NCBI GenBank assembly: GCA_009746045.1
Contig: RPFO01002043.1
Span: forward strand, 1 to 53,918
Direction of reading: 5' to 3'
DNA length: 53,918 nucleotides
Source of the DNA: Mesostigma viride
Lineage: Eukaryota; Streptophyta; Mesostigmatophyceae; Mesostigmatales; Mesostigmataceae
Below, one piece after another: positions 1-11,229 of this stretch. The notes under the pieces are model-generated. The model was not told where the DNA came from. It was given only the letters and a program-made list of their open reading frames with translations, and ran no database searches. Made by a program: the position numbers and the translations under genes. Each line of letters starts with the position of its first letter. The stretch's first letter is position 1.

Positions 1-690
1 GGAGGATGGATATGGTACGCAGTGCCAAACGTCACTTTAGTACCAATAACAGCAAAGAACTCTATCCAAAAGTCCGAGGTAAACAGCTTGTCCTTATCGG
101 AGATAAACTGCCGGCTCAACCCATGGTAACGATAAACGTTTAGAAGGTACAGCTGAGCACAGTCACTCGAGCAGTAAGCTCCAAGGGACAAGGGACAAGG
201 TGACAACGTCTAGTAAGGCGGTCTACAAACACGAGGATCTGCGCATCAATTGCCTTTGGCATTCTATTTTGGGCCCCCCCAAAATCCATCATAATGGAAT
301 CCCAAGGCATTATAATAGGATCATGGAGGGTACGAGGCTCGATCTGCTATCTGACCCACATTACTAGGTTTCATCTCCTGGCATGATTGGCATGTCCTAC
401 CAACATATTCATCCACATCAAGTGCTGAGGAGGGAGGGCCAGAAGTATGACGGGTTACCAAATCCCCCACACGCTTCCCGCCCTCGCTGGTGAGCAGCTA
501 AATCATGTAACTCAAACAACAAGGACGAGCGGCAAAAAAGGGGAAAACACAAACGCCATTGCAGAGGATCATCCTTTAGCAGCACATACAAGAAGCCACC
601 CACAAACTTGCACGGGTACTTCCCGAATTTCCGAGGGTGTGAGGATACTGCGACTAAAGCTTCCAGCTCAGTGGCCGTAAACACTGATAA
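1..690 (-). pseudogene. Ty3/gypsy integrase (relic, partial)
   Basis: Minus-strand translation around 330-420 gives a zinc-binding half-site with a CQSC pair followed by a conserved EMKPSN-like stretch. Farther left come a WDSIMMDF segment, a VFVDRLTRR segment and a SDKDKLFTSDFW segment, matching the first and second catalytic Asp regions of retroviral-type integrases. The frame changes more than once and an in-frame stop occurs. The C-terminal part, with the catalytic Glu, would lie beyond position 1. Confidence 0.75.
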
Positions 691-1332
691 GACGCTCTAA
701 ATCTGACGTAGCATTGGCTACCTCTAGGTATCTACATAAGGTTTTAACAAGACACCCACAACTTTACCAAAAAGAGGGGTGGACTAGAAGGAACAACATT
801 ACCATACAACTTCCCAGCCCTAGTGGACACATGAGGGAGGGGAAAAGAATTATTTTATTAGTATCCTCCCCCCCCACCGAGGGGACAGGTGTGCCCTCAC
901 ACCGAAGAGAAAGGCCCACATGAGAGAGGAGATCAGGAAACCGAACAGAGGTATGGAATCGGGGTTCTTTGAACGGAGTTTCTTCTATACGTGAATGCGG
1001 GAACAAGAGGCCGCTGGATGAGCGGCTTATAGGTCGTAGTGTTTTCTCGTAGCTGTTTGGCTAGAGCTTTTGTGATTAGTAGATGCAGTATAGTGCATGG
1101 TTGAAAAATGAATTAAATAAAATGTGCGTTCCGCGCTTGGGTTGATTATACCCGGGCGGAACGGGGCGTGAGGTGCAGTGCCCCTGAAAAGAACAACCTA
1201 CGCATTATTGAATACTAGCCGTGCAGATTCGGGATATTCTACCCCCGGTCTGTACGGTTAGCGTCTTACTAGCATCACTGAACATAAGGGTTTAATGACG
1301 TCAGTTAGCTAGGGATAAGGGAGGTTTTGCGA

Positions 1333-1921
1333 CTAAAAGCCGCTCTGGCTGGTTTTGTCGGCCTCTTTCTTTGCTCCCCACCCACCCACCCTTGAGGTAT
1401 GGAAAAGGTATTGACCTGTATACTGCCCGTCATCAGGGATGTCACTATAGAGGAAAACACCAAGAGGAGTAGTAACGAGGGTGGTAGTGAGGACATCTAG
1501 ATCCTCGGAAAAGGAATAGTGAAGACGTCGAGATAAAGCATCAGGGACAATATTATCTACACCCTTGACGTATTGCAATTTAAAGGGAGCAAATTGCGCA
1601 CGGAATTCCATCCACCGCGCTTGCCGAGGAGTGAGGTTAGGTTGTGACAGGAGGTGAATCAGAGGACGATGGTCGGTTTGAATAACCAACCGGGAAGGGT
1701 CAACATCACAAGGCTCACTGATACAGACATCAAACTGGGCACCTTTAAGGAAATGTTGCCATGCATGACAACAGTATACCACAACCAATAACTCTTGTTG
1801 GTGAACAGGGTAGTTGCGATCAGCAGGTAACATAGTCCTAGAGATGTATTCGATGTGTTGCAAACCATGACCTTGGTCTTGGAGGAGAACACCCCCAAGG
1901 GCTACCTTACTAGTCAGTAGC
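1333..1921 (-). pseudogene. Ty3/gypsy RNase H domain (relic)
   Basis: The reading frame holds the classic gypsy RNase H signature: a YPVHQQELL segment, a HAWQHFL segment, TDHRPL, LTPRQARW and VDNIVPDALSR. In this family the domain degrades the RNA strand during reverse transcription. The upstream start (TDxS..ALGGVLLQ) lies in the neighbouring frame near 1880-1930 with stops between, so it is frameshifted. The conserved tail fades into unrelated sequence after about 1500. Confidence 0.8.
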
Positions 1922-2412
1922 TAATACAAACAGTTTCGAGGTATCTGGCAAGACGAGGACAAGAGTCTACTGACAACAAAAACTTCAACCACGCAAAAAG
2001 GAAAGGACTATTTAGCTCACTCCTTCCTAGTCACCGTGATTGATAAGGAACCAAATTCCACAGTAGGAGGGGTCTCAATAGAGGAGGAAGAAAACCCCGT
2101 TCGCCGGTTGGAGAAGGTAAAGGAGTAAGAAATATGTCAGGGATATGAGATGGAGAAGGAACAACTTCTGTACGAATTGTAGGAGGAGGAGTTAACGTAA
2201 AGGATTTACGTTAGGTGGATAGAGATTGTTACGCTCTTTCCAACGGCACCTTAAACGCCTCATTTGGATACGGGACGTAAAAGTTATGACGTTTCCTAGG
2301 CTGTGCCGACAGTACCCGGCGCGCCACTGTGGGCGCGTACGGACACAGGATGTACAAGTGTCACTTTGATAGTCCGCAGGACGTTGACAGGACTTGTACA
2401 GGACTTGATGGT

Positions 2413-2561
2413 CAATTGATAGGTAGGGGCGCTGTAGCGCGCCAGGACCTATGAGACAATTGATGCTGAGTAGTGTACGGATAGGTCCACAGGACTAGCC
2501 GTATGGACAATTGATAGATCTGCGCGCCAAAGGCGTGCCAGAGTCCGTGTAATCAATTGAT
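2413..2561. repeat. Four spaced CAATTGAT repeats
   Basis: The octamer CAATTGAT occurs at about 2413, 2457, 2508 and 2554, spaced 44-51 bp, within a stretch (about 1960-2830) without a convincing gene. A GC-rich palindrome-like GCGCTGTAGCGC sits between the first two. AATAAA-like and TATA-like sequence follows near 2740-2750. It may be the regulatory part of a decayed LTR or of the downstream ORF; that is inference. Confidence 0.4.
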
Positions 2562-2832
2562 TGACAGTTCAGCTGTGACAGTACAGCTGAATACTTGGAC
2601 GCGTCCCTAGCAAGCTATATGTGTGACTTGGTCGCACCGGGACGCTAGCTCTTGCGTGCACGCTCTCTTGGCACAACGACCCTGTCGTCTGTGCTACGTG
2701 CAGTCTCGGACTTGACGTGACTTACGTCCGTGTTTGCTTATTATAATAAAGGCAACTTTCCTGCAAGAGCCATGGATTCCCTCGGTGGTAAATTCTCACT
2801 CAACTCGTATTACAATCTTCGTACCAAGAAAA

Positions 2833-3618
2833 ATGCCGGACTCAATGGAGTTCCGCATTCCGAGGGATTCTGAAATTTTGGGCAGTCCAGCGGACATCGC
2901 CGAATCTCCGGCTGGTCCTTCAACGACTCCTGTTCGTGAAGATCGTCCGGTTCTTAATGCGGCGTGGCAGCGTGTTGTTGACCAGGCGGTAGCGTCCAGT
3001 GCGGAGCTACGCGCTCAGCAGCAAGAACTGCTGCAAAACCTACGACTGCCGCCCCCGCCTCCGCAACCTTCGATTGTTTCGGGGTTTCGCGATTACCTTG
3101 ATTCCATTCGCGCTTTGCTCGCGGACTTCGAGGTCCACACCCGGGCGGGGTTGCAAGCGCCCAGCGCGGTTGCCGAGGTCTCTGAGGAGATCGACAACGC
3201 GGTTTCATCGCTTACAGGTTACCAGCGCAATCTCGCTAACTGGCTGTCGGTTCGTTCGGGCGTCATTCCGACGATTACGACCAACCTGTTTCAAGACCTT
3301 GCGATTCTGCAGTTGCTGTTGCGAGGCTTCCGGACGCGTGAGCGGCAATTGCTGCTCAATCTTGTCGCATTCTTGTCTGCATTGCGAGAGTGGGCGCCGG
3401 ACGGGTGGGATTTTCTAACGATTCTTACCAACCCGCTCCGCATCGTCACCCGCCGCCGTCGTCGCCGCATTGATCCGGTGACGGGACGTCGGTTGGACCC
3501 CATCGTCATCGAAACACCGGTGACGATTGAGGTTGGGCAAGGCCAGGAGGGGCCTGCGCCTGTCGCCAACGATCCCATTTACGACTACGACTACTGCGAT
3601 TTTCGTGGTCTCGACTGA
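2833..3618 (+). CDS. Hypothetical 261-aa protein, possibly retroelement-derived
   Basis: I do not recognise the family. From the first in-frame ATG (2833) the ORF encodes a Pro-rich segment (PPPPPQP), a long helical middle with heptad-like Leu/Ala spacing (residues about 60-190), then a strongly basic patch (RRRRRR) near residue 205 and an acidic Tyr-rich C-terminus. No zinc knuckle, protease or polymerase motif is seen. A capsid-like helical core plus basic stretch would suit a gag-like or small orphan retroelement protein, and the setting between two retroelements agrees, but this is weak. The frame is open farther upstream without an ATG. Confidence 0.45.
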   Translation: MPDSMEFRIPRDSEILGSPADIAESPAGPSTTPVREDRPVLNAAWQRVVDQAVASSAELRAQQQELLQNLRLPPPPPQPSIVSGFRDYLDSIRALLADFEVHTRAGLQAPSAVAEVSEEIDNAVSSLTGYQRNLANWLSVRSGVIPTITTNLFQDLAILQLLLRGFRTRERQLLLNLVAFLSALREWAPDGWDFLTILTNPLRIVTRRRRRRIDPVTGRRLDPIVIETPVTIEVGQGQEGPAPVANDPIYDYDYCDFRGLD

Positions 3619-3739
3619 ATTCGGCATGGTGGCGCGGTCGGCACCGGAGCAGGCGGCTTTTTGACAGATTGTACATATCTACCTGTTTTTGTTTTCCAGC
3701 TGCTTAGCTCAGGGCTGTACACAGCTAGTGTGGTTTACC

Positions 3740-4851
3740 ATGGCTGAGGGACGCCGTAGCAAGGGCCTAGCCAGTGGGAATAATAATGGGGGTGCTGGTA
3801 GCGGACCGCTCACGTAGATGACGTGGGGGTTACCGGAGAGATTACCAACATTCATCACAATAATAATAATGCACAAGCTGTTCATGGTTTTGACCTTACC
3901 ACTCAGGGATTATTAATTGTAAATCAGCTGCAACCTGTGACATCTGACTCTAAGCCTAAGCAGGCTGAAGAGTTTGTAGAAGGGCTGGAAGGGTTTCCTA
4001 GTTTGTACGGGGGTACCAACTACTATCAGATCTGGATAGGCAGCAGCACGTTTGGCAAGTGCACTGATCAGATCAAGGACCTAACCAGGGAATGCAAGAA
4101 GGCCAACAAGGCCTGGGCAGTGTATGTAGCTGAGCTGAAGGAGTTGCTTGAAGACCAGCGAAAGAAGGTCGGCATCCATTGGCAAGACAAGTATCAAGGG
4201 TGGGAGGTCAAGGGAGATCTCATCCAGAATTTCCTTAGCTATTGCAAAATGGTTGAGGAAGGCAGGGCCCACGGTTTCAATGTGGCAGATAACATAGCCC
4301 TGACCAACTGGTTGAAGGTCTCTGGGCTGGATAAGGCTACACGTGGCTCTTTAAAGGTCATGTGTGCCCCACACTCAACCCTCAAGGCCTACAAGGTCAT
4401 AATCAAACAAGCACTCGAGGCAGAGGAGCTGTTTGAGGGTGGAGTGCCAGCAGTGAAGGCTACCCACGCAGGTGGGCGTACCCAAGGGGGCTCCAAGACG
4501 TCTGAGGCTGACAGAAGCCAGGGAGGACGAGGGGGCAACCATAACAAGCGCAAGGGCGATCATTCACCCGACTCTGACAGGAGGTCACACTCCAAGTCGG
4601 TGTTCAGGCGAGTGGGTGGTAAGCCCAAGCAGGGCAACGCGCCTGACAACGGGGGAGGAGGCCAGGGCAAGTCAAAGATACAATGCTACCTGTGCAAGGG
4701 GTGGGGGCATATCAAGAAGGAGTGTCCCAGCTTCAAGAAGTCCCAGGGCCAGGGCAGCAACAAGAATAACAACAACAACAAGAAGAACAACAACAAGTCC
4801 CAGGGCCAGCCTTCAAAGGGCAGTCAGCAAGAAGACAACAAGGAGCAATGA
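3740..4851 (+). pseudogene. Element A gag polyprotein with CCHC zinc knuckle (5' frameshift)
   Basis: The long frame (about 3805-4851) encodes a helical capsid-like region and a C-terminal nucleocapsid with one CCHC knuckle (C-x2-C-x4-H-x4-C, near 4680-4730), followed by an Asn/Lys/Gln-rich tail. In Gag these parts assemble the particle and bind RNA. The frame has no ATG near its start; a plausible ATG at 3740 lies in another frame and reaches a stop near 3815, so a one-base frameshift separates them. The stop is TGA in the context TGA-CTG, and the same frame stays open downstream. Confidence 0.7.
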
Positions 4852-5075
4852 CTGTCTGAGGCAACCCCTACACACCTTAATTCACCCAGGGGGGAGGCCA
4901 GGTGCTCCAATGCAGATTTTATATCTGGGCAACAAGAGGGTGATCTCCAGGTTCAGGGTGGCCCCAGGTCACCTGGAGAGGTACAGGTTCCTATGAAGAC
5001 GTCCTTGACAGCTGATGCAGCTGTAAGTATGTCTGACCCTATGCATCCTCGTGCTGGGCACGAGGGTGGACCTCT
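4852..5075 (+). pseudogene. Element A pol, 5' piece in the gag frame after TGA
   Basis: This stretch is open in the gag frame right after the TGA, up to the insertion point of element B. It is Gly/Pro/Ser-rich and has no recognisable catalytic motif. Because it is in phase with gag and with the pol piece beyond element B, Gag-Pol may have been made by stop-codon readthrough. It is short, and the phase match is the main evidence. Confidence 0.5.
5071..5075. repeat. Target-site duplication of element B (left copy, CCTCT)
   Basis: CCTCT abuts the left LTR and is repeated exactly at 11230-11234 after the right LTR. A 5-bp duplication is usual for copia integrases. Confidence 0.85.
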
Positions 5076-5420
5076 AGTTGAGTAACTCTAGAGCCCTAGG
5101 ATCTGGCTCTGAGTTCCCCATGTCCGTCCGCACGCCTTCCGCTAGCGTCCGCTCAGCCGCCGGCTATAATCCGGCGGTCCGATGCGGGCGACCGGTCTAA
5201 GGGCGGCGCCTAGGGCCGGCGCCACCTAGGCCCCAGTCCGGGGCCTTATCCGGGTCAGTACGGACGGCTAGCTTGTCCCACGGTTACGGCTAACCGGATA
5301 GGGTTTGCTGGCTAAGACATAAACCAGTGGTGGGCCAGCTCCGACAGTAGTTCTCTGTGTTCACCTTATCCCAAGCTCAACGTGACCGACCGCCATAGCT
5401 GAGCCGGTCGGGCTTTAACT
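5076..5420 (+). repeat. Element B 5' LTR
   Basis: 345 bp, matching 10885-11229 except at two bases (in the GCCTTCCGC/GCCATCCGC and GGCTTT/GGCATT contexts). It contains a GC-rich inverted repeat around GCCGCCGGCTATAATCCGGCGG that includes a TATAAT-like core, plausibly the element's promoter. Confidence 0.9.
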
Positions 5421-5439
5421 TGTATTCATAAAAATCCCG

Positions 5440-6160
5440 ATGGCTTCCGGTACACGGAGCCGCACGGGCGAACACACAGATACGCCAAGTGGCGAGGCCG
5501 CAGGGTCCGTCCTGCCACGCTTTAGTGCGGACGAGGCCACGAGGTTGATGCAAACCCTCGTGGCGCAACCGGAACTGGCCAAGCAGTTCAAGCATCTCAT
5601 GCTGGCTGCTGACGATGCACTAAATCGCGGCCCTCTCAAGCAAACGGAGGTGCCCGCAGATCTACCGGCCGACTATACGGCGGACGACGCAGCAGATTTT
5701 CTAGCTGCTCTCAAGCGTCTGCGCGATGGACGCGCAGACAAAGATTCGGAGCTGATTGGCAAGTTCCGTGCAGTATTCTGCAGTACAACAAAGCACCCAA
5801 ACATTGCCAATCTAGTTCGCATTGCGGACGACAACAAACAAACCTGGGAAGTTTTTTACAACGGTCTAGATGCCCACTTGTCGCGGTCTAAGGAAGAGGC
5901 CGACGAGCAAGCCTTCAACGACTTCGAGGGCTATGCAGTTAATAAGGCAAATTTGCCCGGGGCTGCACGTGATTTCCAGGTCTTCGTGCACAAGCACAAG
6001 CTGCTAGATACTCTCAAGCCCATTTTCCTGTGCAATCGATTTCTCAAGAAATGCGACCTGTCGTCGGATGTGCATCTGACCATAGCGACGGAACTCAAAA
6101 AGAAGAGTGCCGTCAGTTTCGACGAGGGCATGCTGTATTTGATTCATGCTTCAAGAGTGC
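5440..6160 (+). CDS. Element B Gag, capsid part
   Basis: Starts at an ATG 20 bp after the LTR. It encodes a helical capsid-like domain of about 240 residues. The frame then loses similarity to Gag near 6150, where the neighbouring frame continues with a linker and the nucleocapsid region. The in-frame ORF physically runs on to 6279 as out-of-frame sequence. Gag forms the particle that packages the element's RNA. The break may be a read error, a real defect or a recoding site; the clean LTRs argue against long decay. Confidence 0.75.
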
Positions 6161-7412
6161 GCAGTCCAAGCCGGCTGCCTCGGCTGCTCTGCCATCCCTG
6201 CGCAAGGTGGATGCCGGCGCGTCTTCTTCTTCAGGCGCAGAGGCTCCAATTACGCGGTCGGAGCTTACGGCCATCCTGAAAAAGGTCGTCGGCCACGGCA
6301 ACAACGGGGGCCAGCGAGGGCGCAAGCGCGGGCATGGTGGCGACGCCAAGCAGGGTGATAATCCCCCGGCCAAGCGGCAGCAGGGGGCGTCTACTGACCG
6401 CAAGCAACGCTGTGAGCGCTGCTTCGGACGTCGCCATGTCCGGGATGACTGCCGAGTTCGCCCGGACCTGGAGCTCGAGGACAACCTTTGCCGCAAGTGC
6501 CACGACGTTCTGCGTGGTCACAGCGTGGAGGCGTGCAAGGCCAAGCGCATCGTCGTCCACGGCACACGCGAGGAGTGGGCAGAGCGACGGGCAGCACGAA
6601 AGTCAGGTGAGAGCACGCTCGATACCCCTTCTTTTGCTCAATGCGTCACGCTGAACCGGGCCGTCGTAGAGCCTGACGTCGTTCCTAAAAGCAACGTGAC
6701 TGCATCCTCTGTCTCATTCCGTGATGTGCTCACGCAATCCGTTGATGCTGCTCTGGCTCTGTCGCGCCAGGATCACGTGCTTCCTGAGCACGGGTCTACA
6801 ATGCGTGACCTAAGCAATGTGGTGTCTTCTAGGTCGGGTGTGTACAACGCCGAGCGACCAAGCACTACTGCAGCACCCCAGCTAGATACTGGGGCGGTTG
6901 GGCCTATGAGGAATGTTGTGACAGTGCAAGAGAATGCTGGGCGGGCAGATGTTCTCGGTACACACCACCCTAGTGTGGATCTTCACATTGGCAAGGTGCT
7001 CACACGGGCGGCCTTTCGTGCAGCCTCTGAAGCTGCCCAGTTAGCCAATGTCACTACCCCAGTAGTCACCCCACCTGTTGAGAATCCTGACAATGCCACT
7101 GCACCTCAGGCTGTCACCCTGAAACTGTTAGCATACCAGATGCACCGTGCATACGGGCATGAGGCCCAAGCCGAGGTAGAGGGGGCACACATGTTGGGGG
7201 CACCTTTATACAACGAGCTGAAGAATGTGCGTGCTCAGTGTCCTGCCTGCATCAAGATCAGGAAGAAGTCGCGTAGGCGGCATGCCAAGACTCCACCCTT
7301 GGAGCGAGGGTACCTTGTGGGGGATGTCATGCACATGGAAGGGGGGGACACCTATTTCATAGTCAAGGATAGGTTCAGCAAGGCCACCTACATTGAGCCG
7401 CTGCCCACATGT
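6150..7412 (+). CDS. Element B nucleocapsid, GAG-pre-integrase and integrase N-terminal part
   Basis: After a low-complexity basic linker come two zinc knuckles: C-x2-C-x4-H-x4-C near 6410-6455 and a C-x2-C-x6-H-x4-C variant near 6490-6540. Farther on are a YGH...CPAC pre-integrase zinc site (about 7150-7250) and the start of the integrase core with a DVMHMEGG..FIVKDRFSKA stretch. These bind RNA and insert cDNA. The frame ends near 7410 and continues in the next frame with the rest of the integrase. Confidence 0.75.
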
Positions 7413-8160
7413 TTGAGGCTGACCTGCACAGGGCTATCAAGATCAGCCTGGCTTTCTTTCATCCCGTAGTGGAGCTCATGCTAGACCAGCAGTTCCGCTG
7501 TGTGCAAGGTTTGCCGGGGATGGAGGCCGTGGTCATCGTGGGGCGTGAGGATCACGGCAATATGGGCATGATAGATCGCACTGTAAGCTATGTCAAGACT
7601 GTGGCAGCCAAGCGACAGGATAACCCACATGGCAAATCCTACGCGGTCAAGACGGCGTGGTGCAAGGAGCTCATGCATGTGTGCAACCATAGGCACGTGC
7701 TTGATGTCAAGGGCTTTGGGCTAGTCACGCCTCGGGGGCTGTCAGCGGGCACCTACTCACCCGAGGTAGTAGAGGCATACCAACAGCATCTACAGGATAC
7801 CGCCGCCAAGCTGCGGCTCAAGGATGCCACGCTGCCTGATTTGTCTAGCGCTTTTGAGGTCGGGCAGTTGGTCATGTTCCACAAGGAGAGCTCGCCCAGC
7901 GGCAAACGGGGCACCATGCAGGGGCCTGGGGCCATCACAAAGTTAGACTGGCCGCTGCGGGTCATAGACATAGAGTGGAATGATCGGGTGTATAGGGTAC
8001 CATGGGCATCGGTGGCAGGCTATAAGCAAGGGGATAGCATGGAGAGTGAGCTGGCAGCCAACAGGGCACTGGGGTGGGTAGTGAAGGATAATGCGCCTGT
8101 CGTAGCATCTGAGGTGGTACCCCACGGGTCGCTCCCAGGGGCAGACACAGCTACACCCCC
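7409..8160 (+). CDS. Element B integrase, C-terminal part
   Basis: Continues the integrase from the previous frame. It contains a VELMLDQQF region (second catalytic Asp) and a GMIDRTVSYVK region where the third acidic residue is expected; Asp replaces the usual Glu there, so activity is uncertain. The end has the basic, SH3-like look of a retroelement integrase tail. The frame fails in a run of nine C residues near 8155, after which the protein-like sequence continues in the next frame. Confidence 0.65.
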
Positions 8161-10506
8161 CCCTCCCCTGGGCCCCAATATGACCCCGTGGATGGGTGGG
8201 ATGAGGATGGGGTGGGTTTGACGGGACCTAGTGCACGTAGTGACTCACCTCCTGTGCTAGCCACGGATAATGTGGGAGGCCCGCCTAGCGTGGCCTCGCC
8301 GGAGGGTCAGGGTCCTGCCCATGCGCCTCGCCCACCTAGGGACCTGGCTTCAACGGTCACGGCCTTGTGGCGTGCTCAGGCGCTTAAAGCGAAAGCTGCA
8401 TCAGGGGTGGCTCAGGTCAAAACTCTCTCACAGGGGGTCAGGCCGGTTAAGTCAGCCTTGTTTCCTACGTGTAGACCGTGGCAGCTGGTGGCTGTGGACA
8501 CGCAAGCATCCGTGTCTATTATCTCTCGTCGGGCAGCCACCCTGTATCCAGTGCTAGAGTCGCCGTACAAATCGGTGACCGACTTTGCAGGCACTTCGGC
8601 ATATCAAGTTACCGGGATGGTGGTGCTGCCGGTGTTGGGCATTGACACGCCGTTTCACGTCGTGGATGGCTACGAGGATGTGGCCTTGCTGGGCGAACCT
8701 TTCGTATCATACCCGGGGTTCTCAGTGTCCGCTGACTTGCTGTCAGTCGCGGGGGTGGGCAGCATCCCGCTTCGCGAGTACCACGCTCCATTGGGGGTGG
8801 TGGTCGGGCAGCCCGGCGTCGTGCGGCGCTTACCGATGGCGGCGTTTTCCACACCGCCGCTCGTCCAGTCCATCATTCAGCCTCAGGATTGGCACCCGCG
8901 CAGCTTCGGCCTCCACTCACACTCACTGGCGGCGGATAGCCCTGTGACGTGGGAGCAACTTGTCCTGGACTGTCAAGATCCTCTCAAGTTTGCTTTGTGG
9001 CGCGACGCGTTCATTCGAGCCAAGGAGCAGTGGCGAGAGCGCGAGGTCTACCGAGGATTGGAGAGTGTGCCAGCCGGGGCCACGCGGTTGCGGTTGAAGT
9101 TCGTGCTCACCTACAAGCCGGACGAGACCAACTCTTCGGTGGTGTTCCGGGTAAGGCCCGTGGTCACGGAGACGAAGGGGTCCTCCCCGCTGGATGCCAA
9201 GGATCTTTATACCCCTGGGCTCAACCATGTTTCGCATCGGCTACTGACGGTCATCTACTTGGGCAAGCGGAACGCGGGCAAGGACTACGGGATGTGGTGC
9301 GGTGACTTTCAGCGGGCATTCCTCCACAGCGACGCTGGGGTCGCGCAGCAAACATGGCAAGGCACCCGCTACGTGGTGAAGGTCCCGGTGGTCTGGCAGG
9401 ATGGCACCATTGGCAGCGAGTATATCGAGCTGTTGACAGGGGTGGAGGGGCTGCAGAGCTCTCCCATCATCTTCCGCATTTCCGCGGAGGAGGTCTTGCA
9501 GAGCTTAGGGGCCACGTACCATCGCGCGGATCCTAACTTCTTTGTGGTCCCCACCGGCGTCCCTGGCGAGCCAGCCCTCTTCGTGTGGCATGGCGATGAC
9601 TTCAAGCTGGTGGCACCTCGCACCTTTGCTACCCAGTTTCTTGCTGCAGTGGCGGCTAAGTTTCCCCTGGGCAGGGCGGTGGATCATGAGGAGGGTAAAC
9701 CCGTGGTGTTTTGCGGCGTGCAGTCTACGTTGCAGCGGGATTCGCGTTCTGGCGAATGGGTCATGCACATGCAGGATAGCCGCAACTATGTGGTTGACCT
9801 GCTGGCCGACCTCCCGTCCCCGCTGTTGGCAACCCATGGGCCCTCGGTTAAGGGCAAGCTCGGGTGGTTGGCGGACACGGTGGCACCTGATTTGGCAGTG
9901 CTCGCTCGCCTGCCCGATGATGTGCTGGAAGGACTAGGGTCCATTCATGTTCGGCGGCAGCTGGCCATGACGCCCGGCATTGTGCTTCGTGGGCTCGATT
10001 GCTCACAGCCGGTGCACCTCGAGATAGTGACGGATGCTAATCTAGAGACGCGCACAGTCAGCCAAGTGCGGGCCCGCATGGGGGCACTGTTCTTTATCAG
10101 CAATGAGGGCCAGCCTGGCATGTTGTTAGATTGGTACTCGCGCTTGCACAGCCGCATTGCCACTAGCCCCAACACGGCTGAATGCCGGGGCATTGTTTCA
10201 GCTATCTCACATGGCATGTGGCTGCGGTACTTGCTGGGTTGGGTATTTGGCTCGTGTGGGTTCACTCTTCACTGGACTAGCACGGTGCACACTGACTCAC
10301 AAAGTTGTTTGGCCTTCCTTGACAATCCCTATGCGCGGTCACAGGACGTTGATTACCTCGTACTCGCTGAGGCGGCCTCCTGCGTCACGCGTCTCCAGCA
10401 CATCGCGGATGAACTCAATCCCGCGGATGCACTCACCAAGGAGGCGCGGGAGGCTGCCCCGCAGTACGCAGTGTTGCGCAAGCGCATGACGATGCAACAC
10501 CCGTGA
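8150..10506 (+). CDS. Element B protease-like domain, reverse transcriptase and RNase H
   Basis: The first 250 residues hold a DTQAS motif in an aspartic-protease-like context, followed by a VTGMVVLPV strand and an ALLGEPF motif. The copia RT follows, with a DFQRAFLHSD region (first catalytic Asp) and HGDDF in place of YVDD. RNase H ends the protein with VTDAN, TAECRG and HTDSQS acidic residues. The frame is intact from about 8188 to the stop. It is the most complete part of the element. Protease placement between integrase and RT is unusual. Confidence 0.82.
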
Positions 10507-10884
10507 GCCACACAGGGTTACGGCTCGGGCGCTTTATGAATACAGCCATAACTCACCCTGTGTTGCTAGCATTCACGAATATCATGGTGGTAGTTTTTTT
10601 GCTTGTCATGACCATACCCTAGCCACGTTGGACGGTGCCTTGGGCCCGTCGGCGGGTCACTGGTCCTAATAAATGGGTCACCTTTTGTCTGGTGGCATAG
10701 TTGTTTTTTTGCTCGCTACTTATTACATCACTATTCATGTGTGATCACAAGGGCGCGGGTCGATACCGTGGTGATTTTGACGGCCTTGAGGCCCCCTTGA
10801 GTTCCCTACCTTAGAGGGTTTTGTATGGTCTGCATTTGATGTAATTATTTTGATAATTAATCAAAGAACAAAAGAGTATGTCGG
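10507..10884 (+). other. Element B 3' untranslated region
   Basis: About 380 bp between the RNase H stop and the right LTR. It is AT-richer than the coding region and has T runs (near 10590 and 10700). No gene is seen and no clear polypurine tract abuts the LTR. Confidence 0.6.
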
Positions 10885-11229
10885 AGTTGAGTAACTCTAG
10901 AGCCCTAGGATCTGGCTCTGAGTTCCCCATGTCCGTCCGCACGCCATCCGCTAGCGTCCGCTCAGCCGCCGGCTATAATCCGGCGGTCCGATGCGGGCGA
11001 CCGGTCTAAGGGCGGCGCCTAGGGCCGGCGCCACCTAGGCCCCAGTCCGGGGCCTTATCCGGGTCAGTACGGACGGCTAGCTTGTCCCACGGTTACGGCT
11101 AACCGGATAGGGTTTGCTGGCTAAGACATAAACCAGTGGTGGGCCAGCTCCGACAGTAGTTCTCTGTGTTCACCTTATCCCAAGCTCAACGTGACCGACC
11201 GCCATAGCTGAGCCGGTCGGGCATTAACT
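10885..11229 (+). repeat. Element B 3' LTR
   Basis: 345 bp, equal in length to the left LTR and differing at two bases. The flanking CCTCT at 11230-11234 completes the target-site duplication. Confidence 0.9.

Larger units (their letters stand above)
1..1960 (-). mobile_element. Degenerate Ty3/gypsy retrotransposon pol fragment, cut by the window edge
   Basis: On the minus strand the order from high to low coordinate is end of reverse transcriptase/start of RNase H, RNase H, integrase zinc-binding region, integrase core. This is the Ty3/gypsy order (RT-RH-INT). Recognisable pieces are the TDAS/ALGGVLLQ-type start of RNase H near 1880-1930, the DHRPL and PDALSR motifs, a CxxC pair near 350-390 and an ISDKD..FTS..FW integrase stretch near 60-120. 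Stops and frame changes separate the pieces, so this is a dead copy. The 690-1330 stretch gives no clear domain. No LTR is visible for it. Confidence 0.8.
5076..11229 (+). mobile_element. Complete copia-like LTR retrotransposon (element B)
   Basis: Two 345-bp LTRs (5076-5420, 10885-11229) bound the element and differ at two positions, so insertion was recent. LTR ends are AGTT...AACT, a short inverted repeat but not canonical TG...CA. Flanks carry a perfect 5-bp duplication. Domains in order are capsid, two zinc knuckles, GAG-pre-integrase and integrase core, aspartic-protease-like segment, copia RT and RNase H. The protease-like segment lies after the integrase, which departs from the usual gag-PR-INT-RT-RH order. 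Three single-base frameshifts interrupt the coding region (about 6150, 7410 and 8155). No canonical primer-binding site was seen after the left LTR. Confidence 0.92.
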
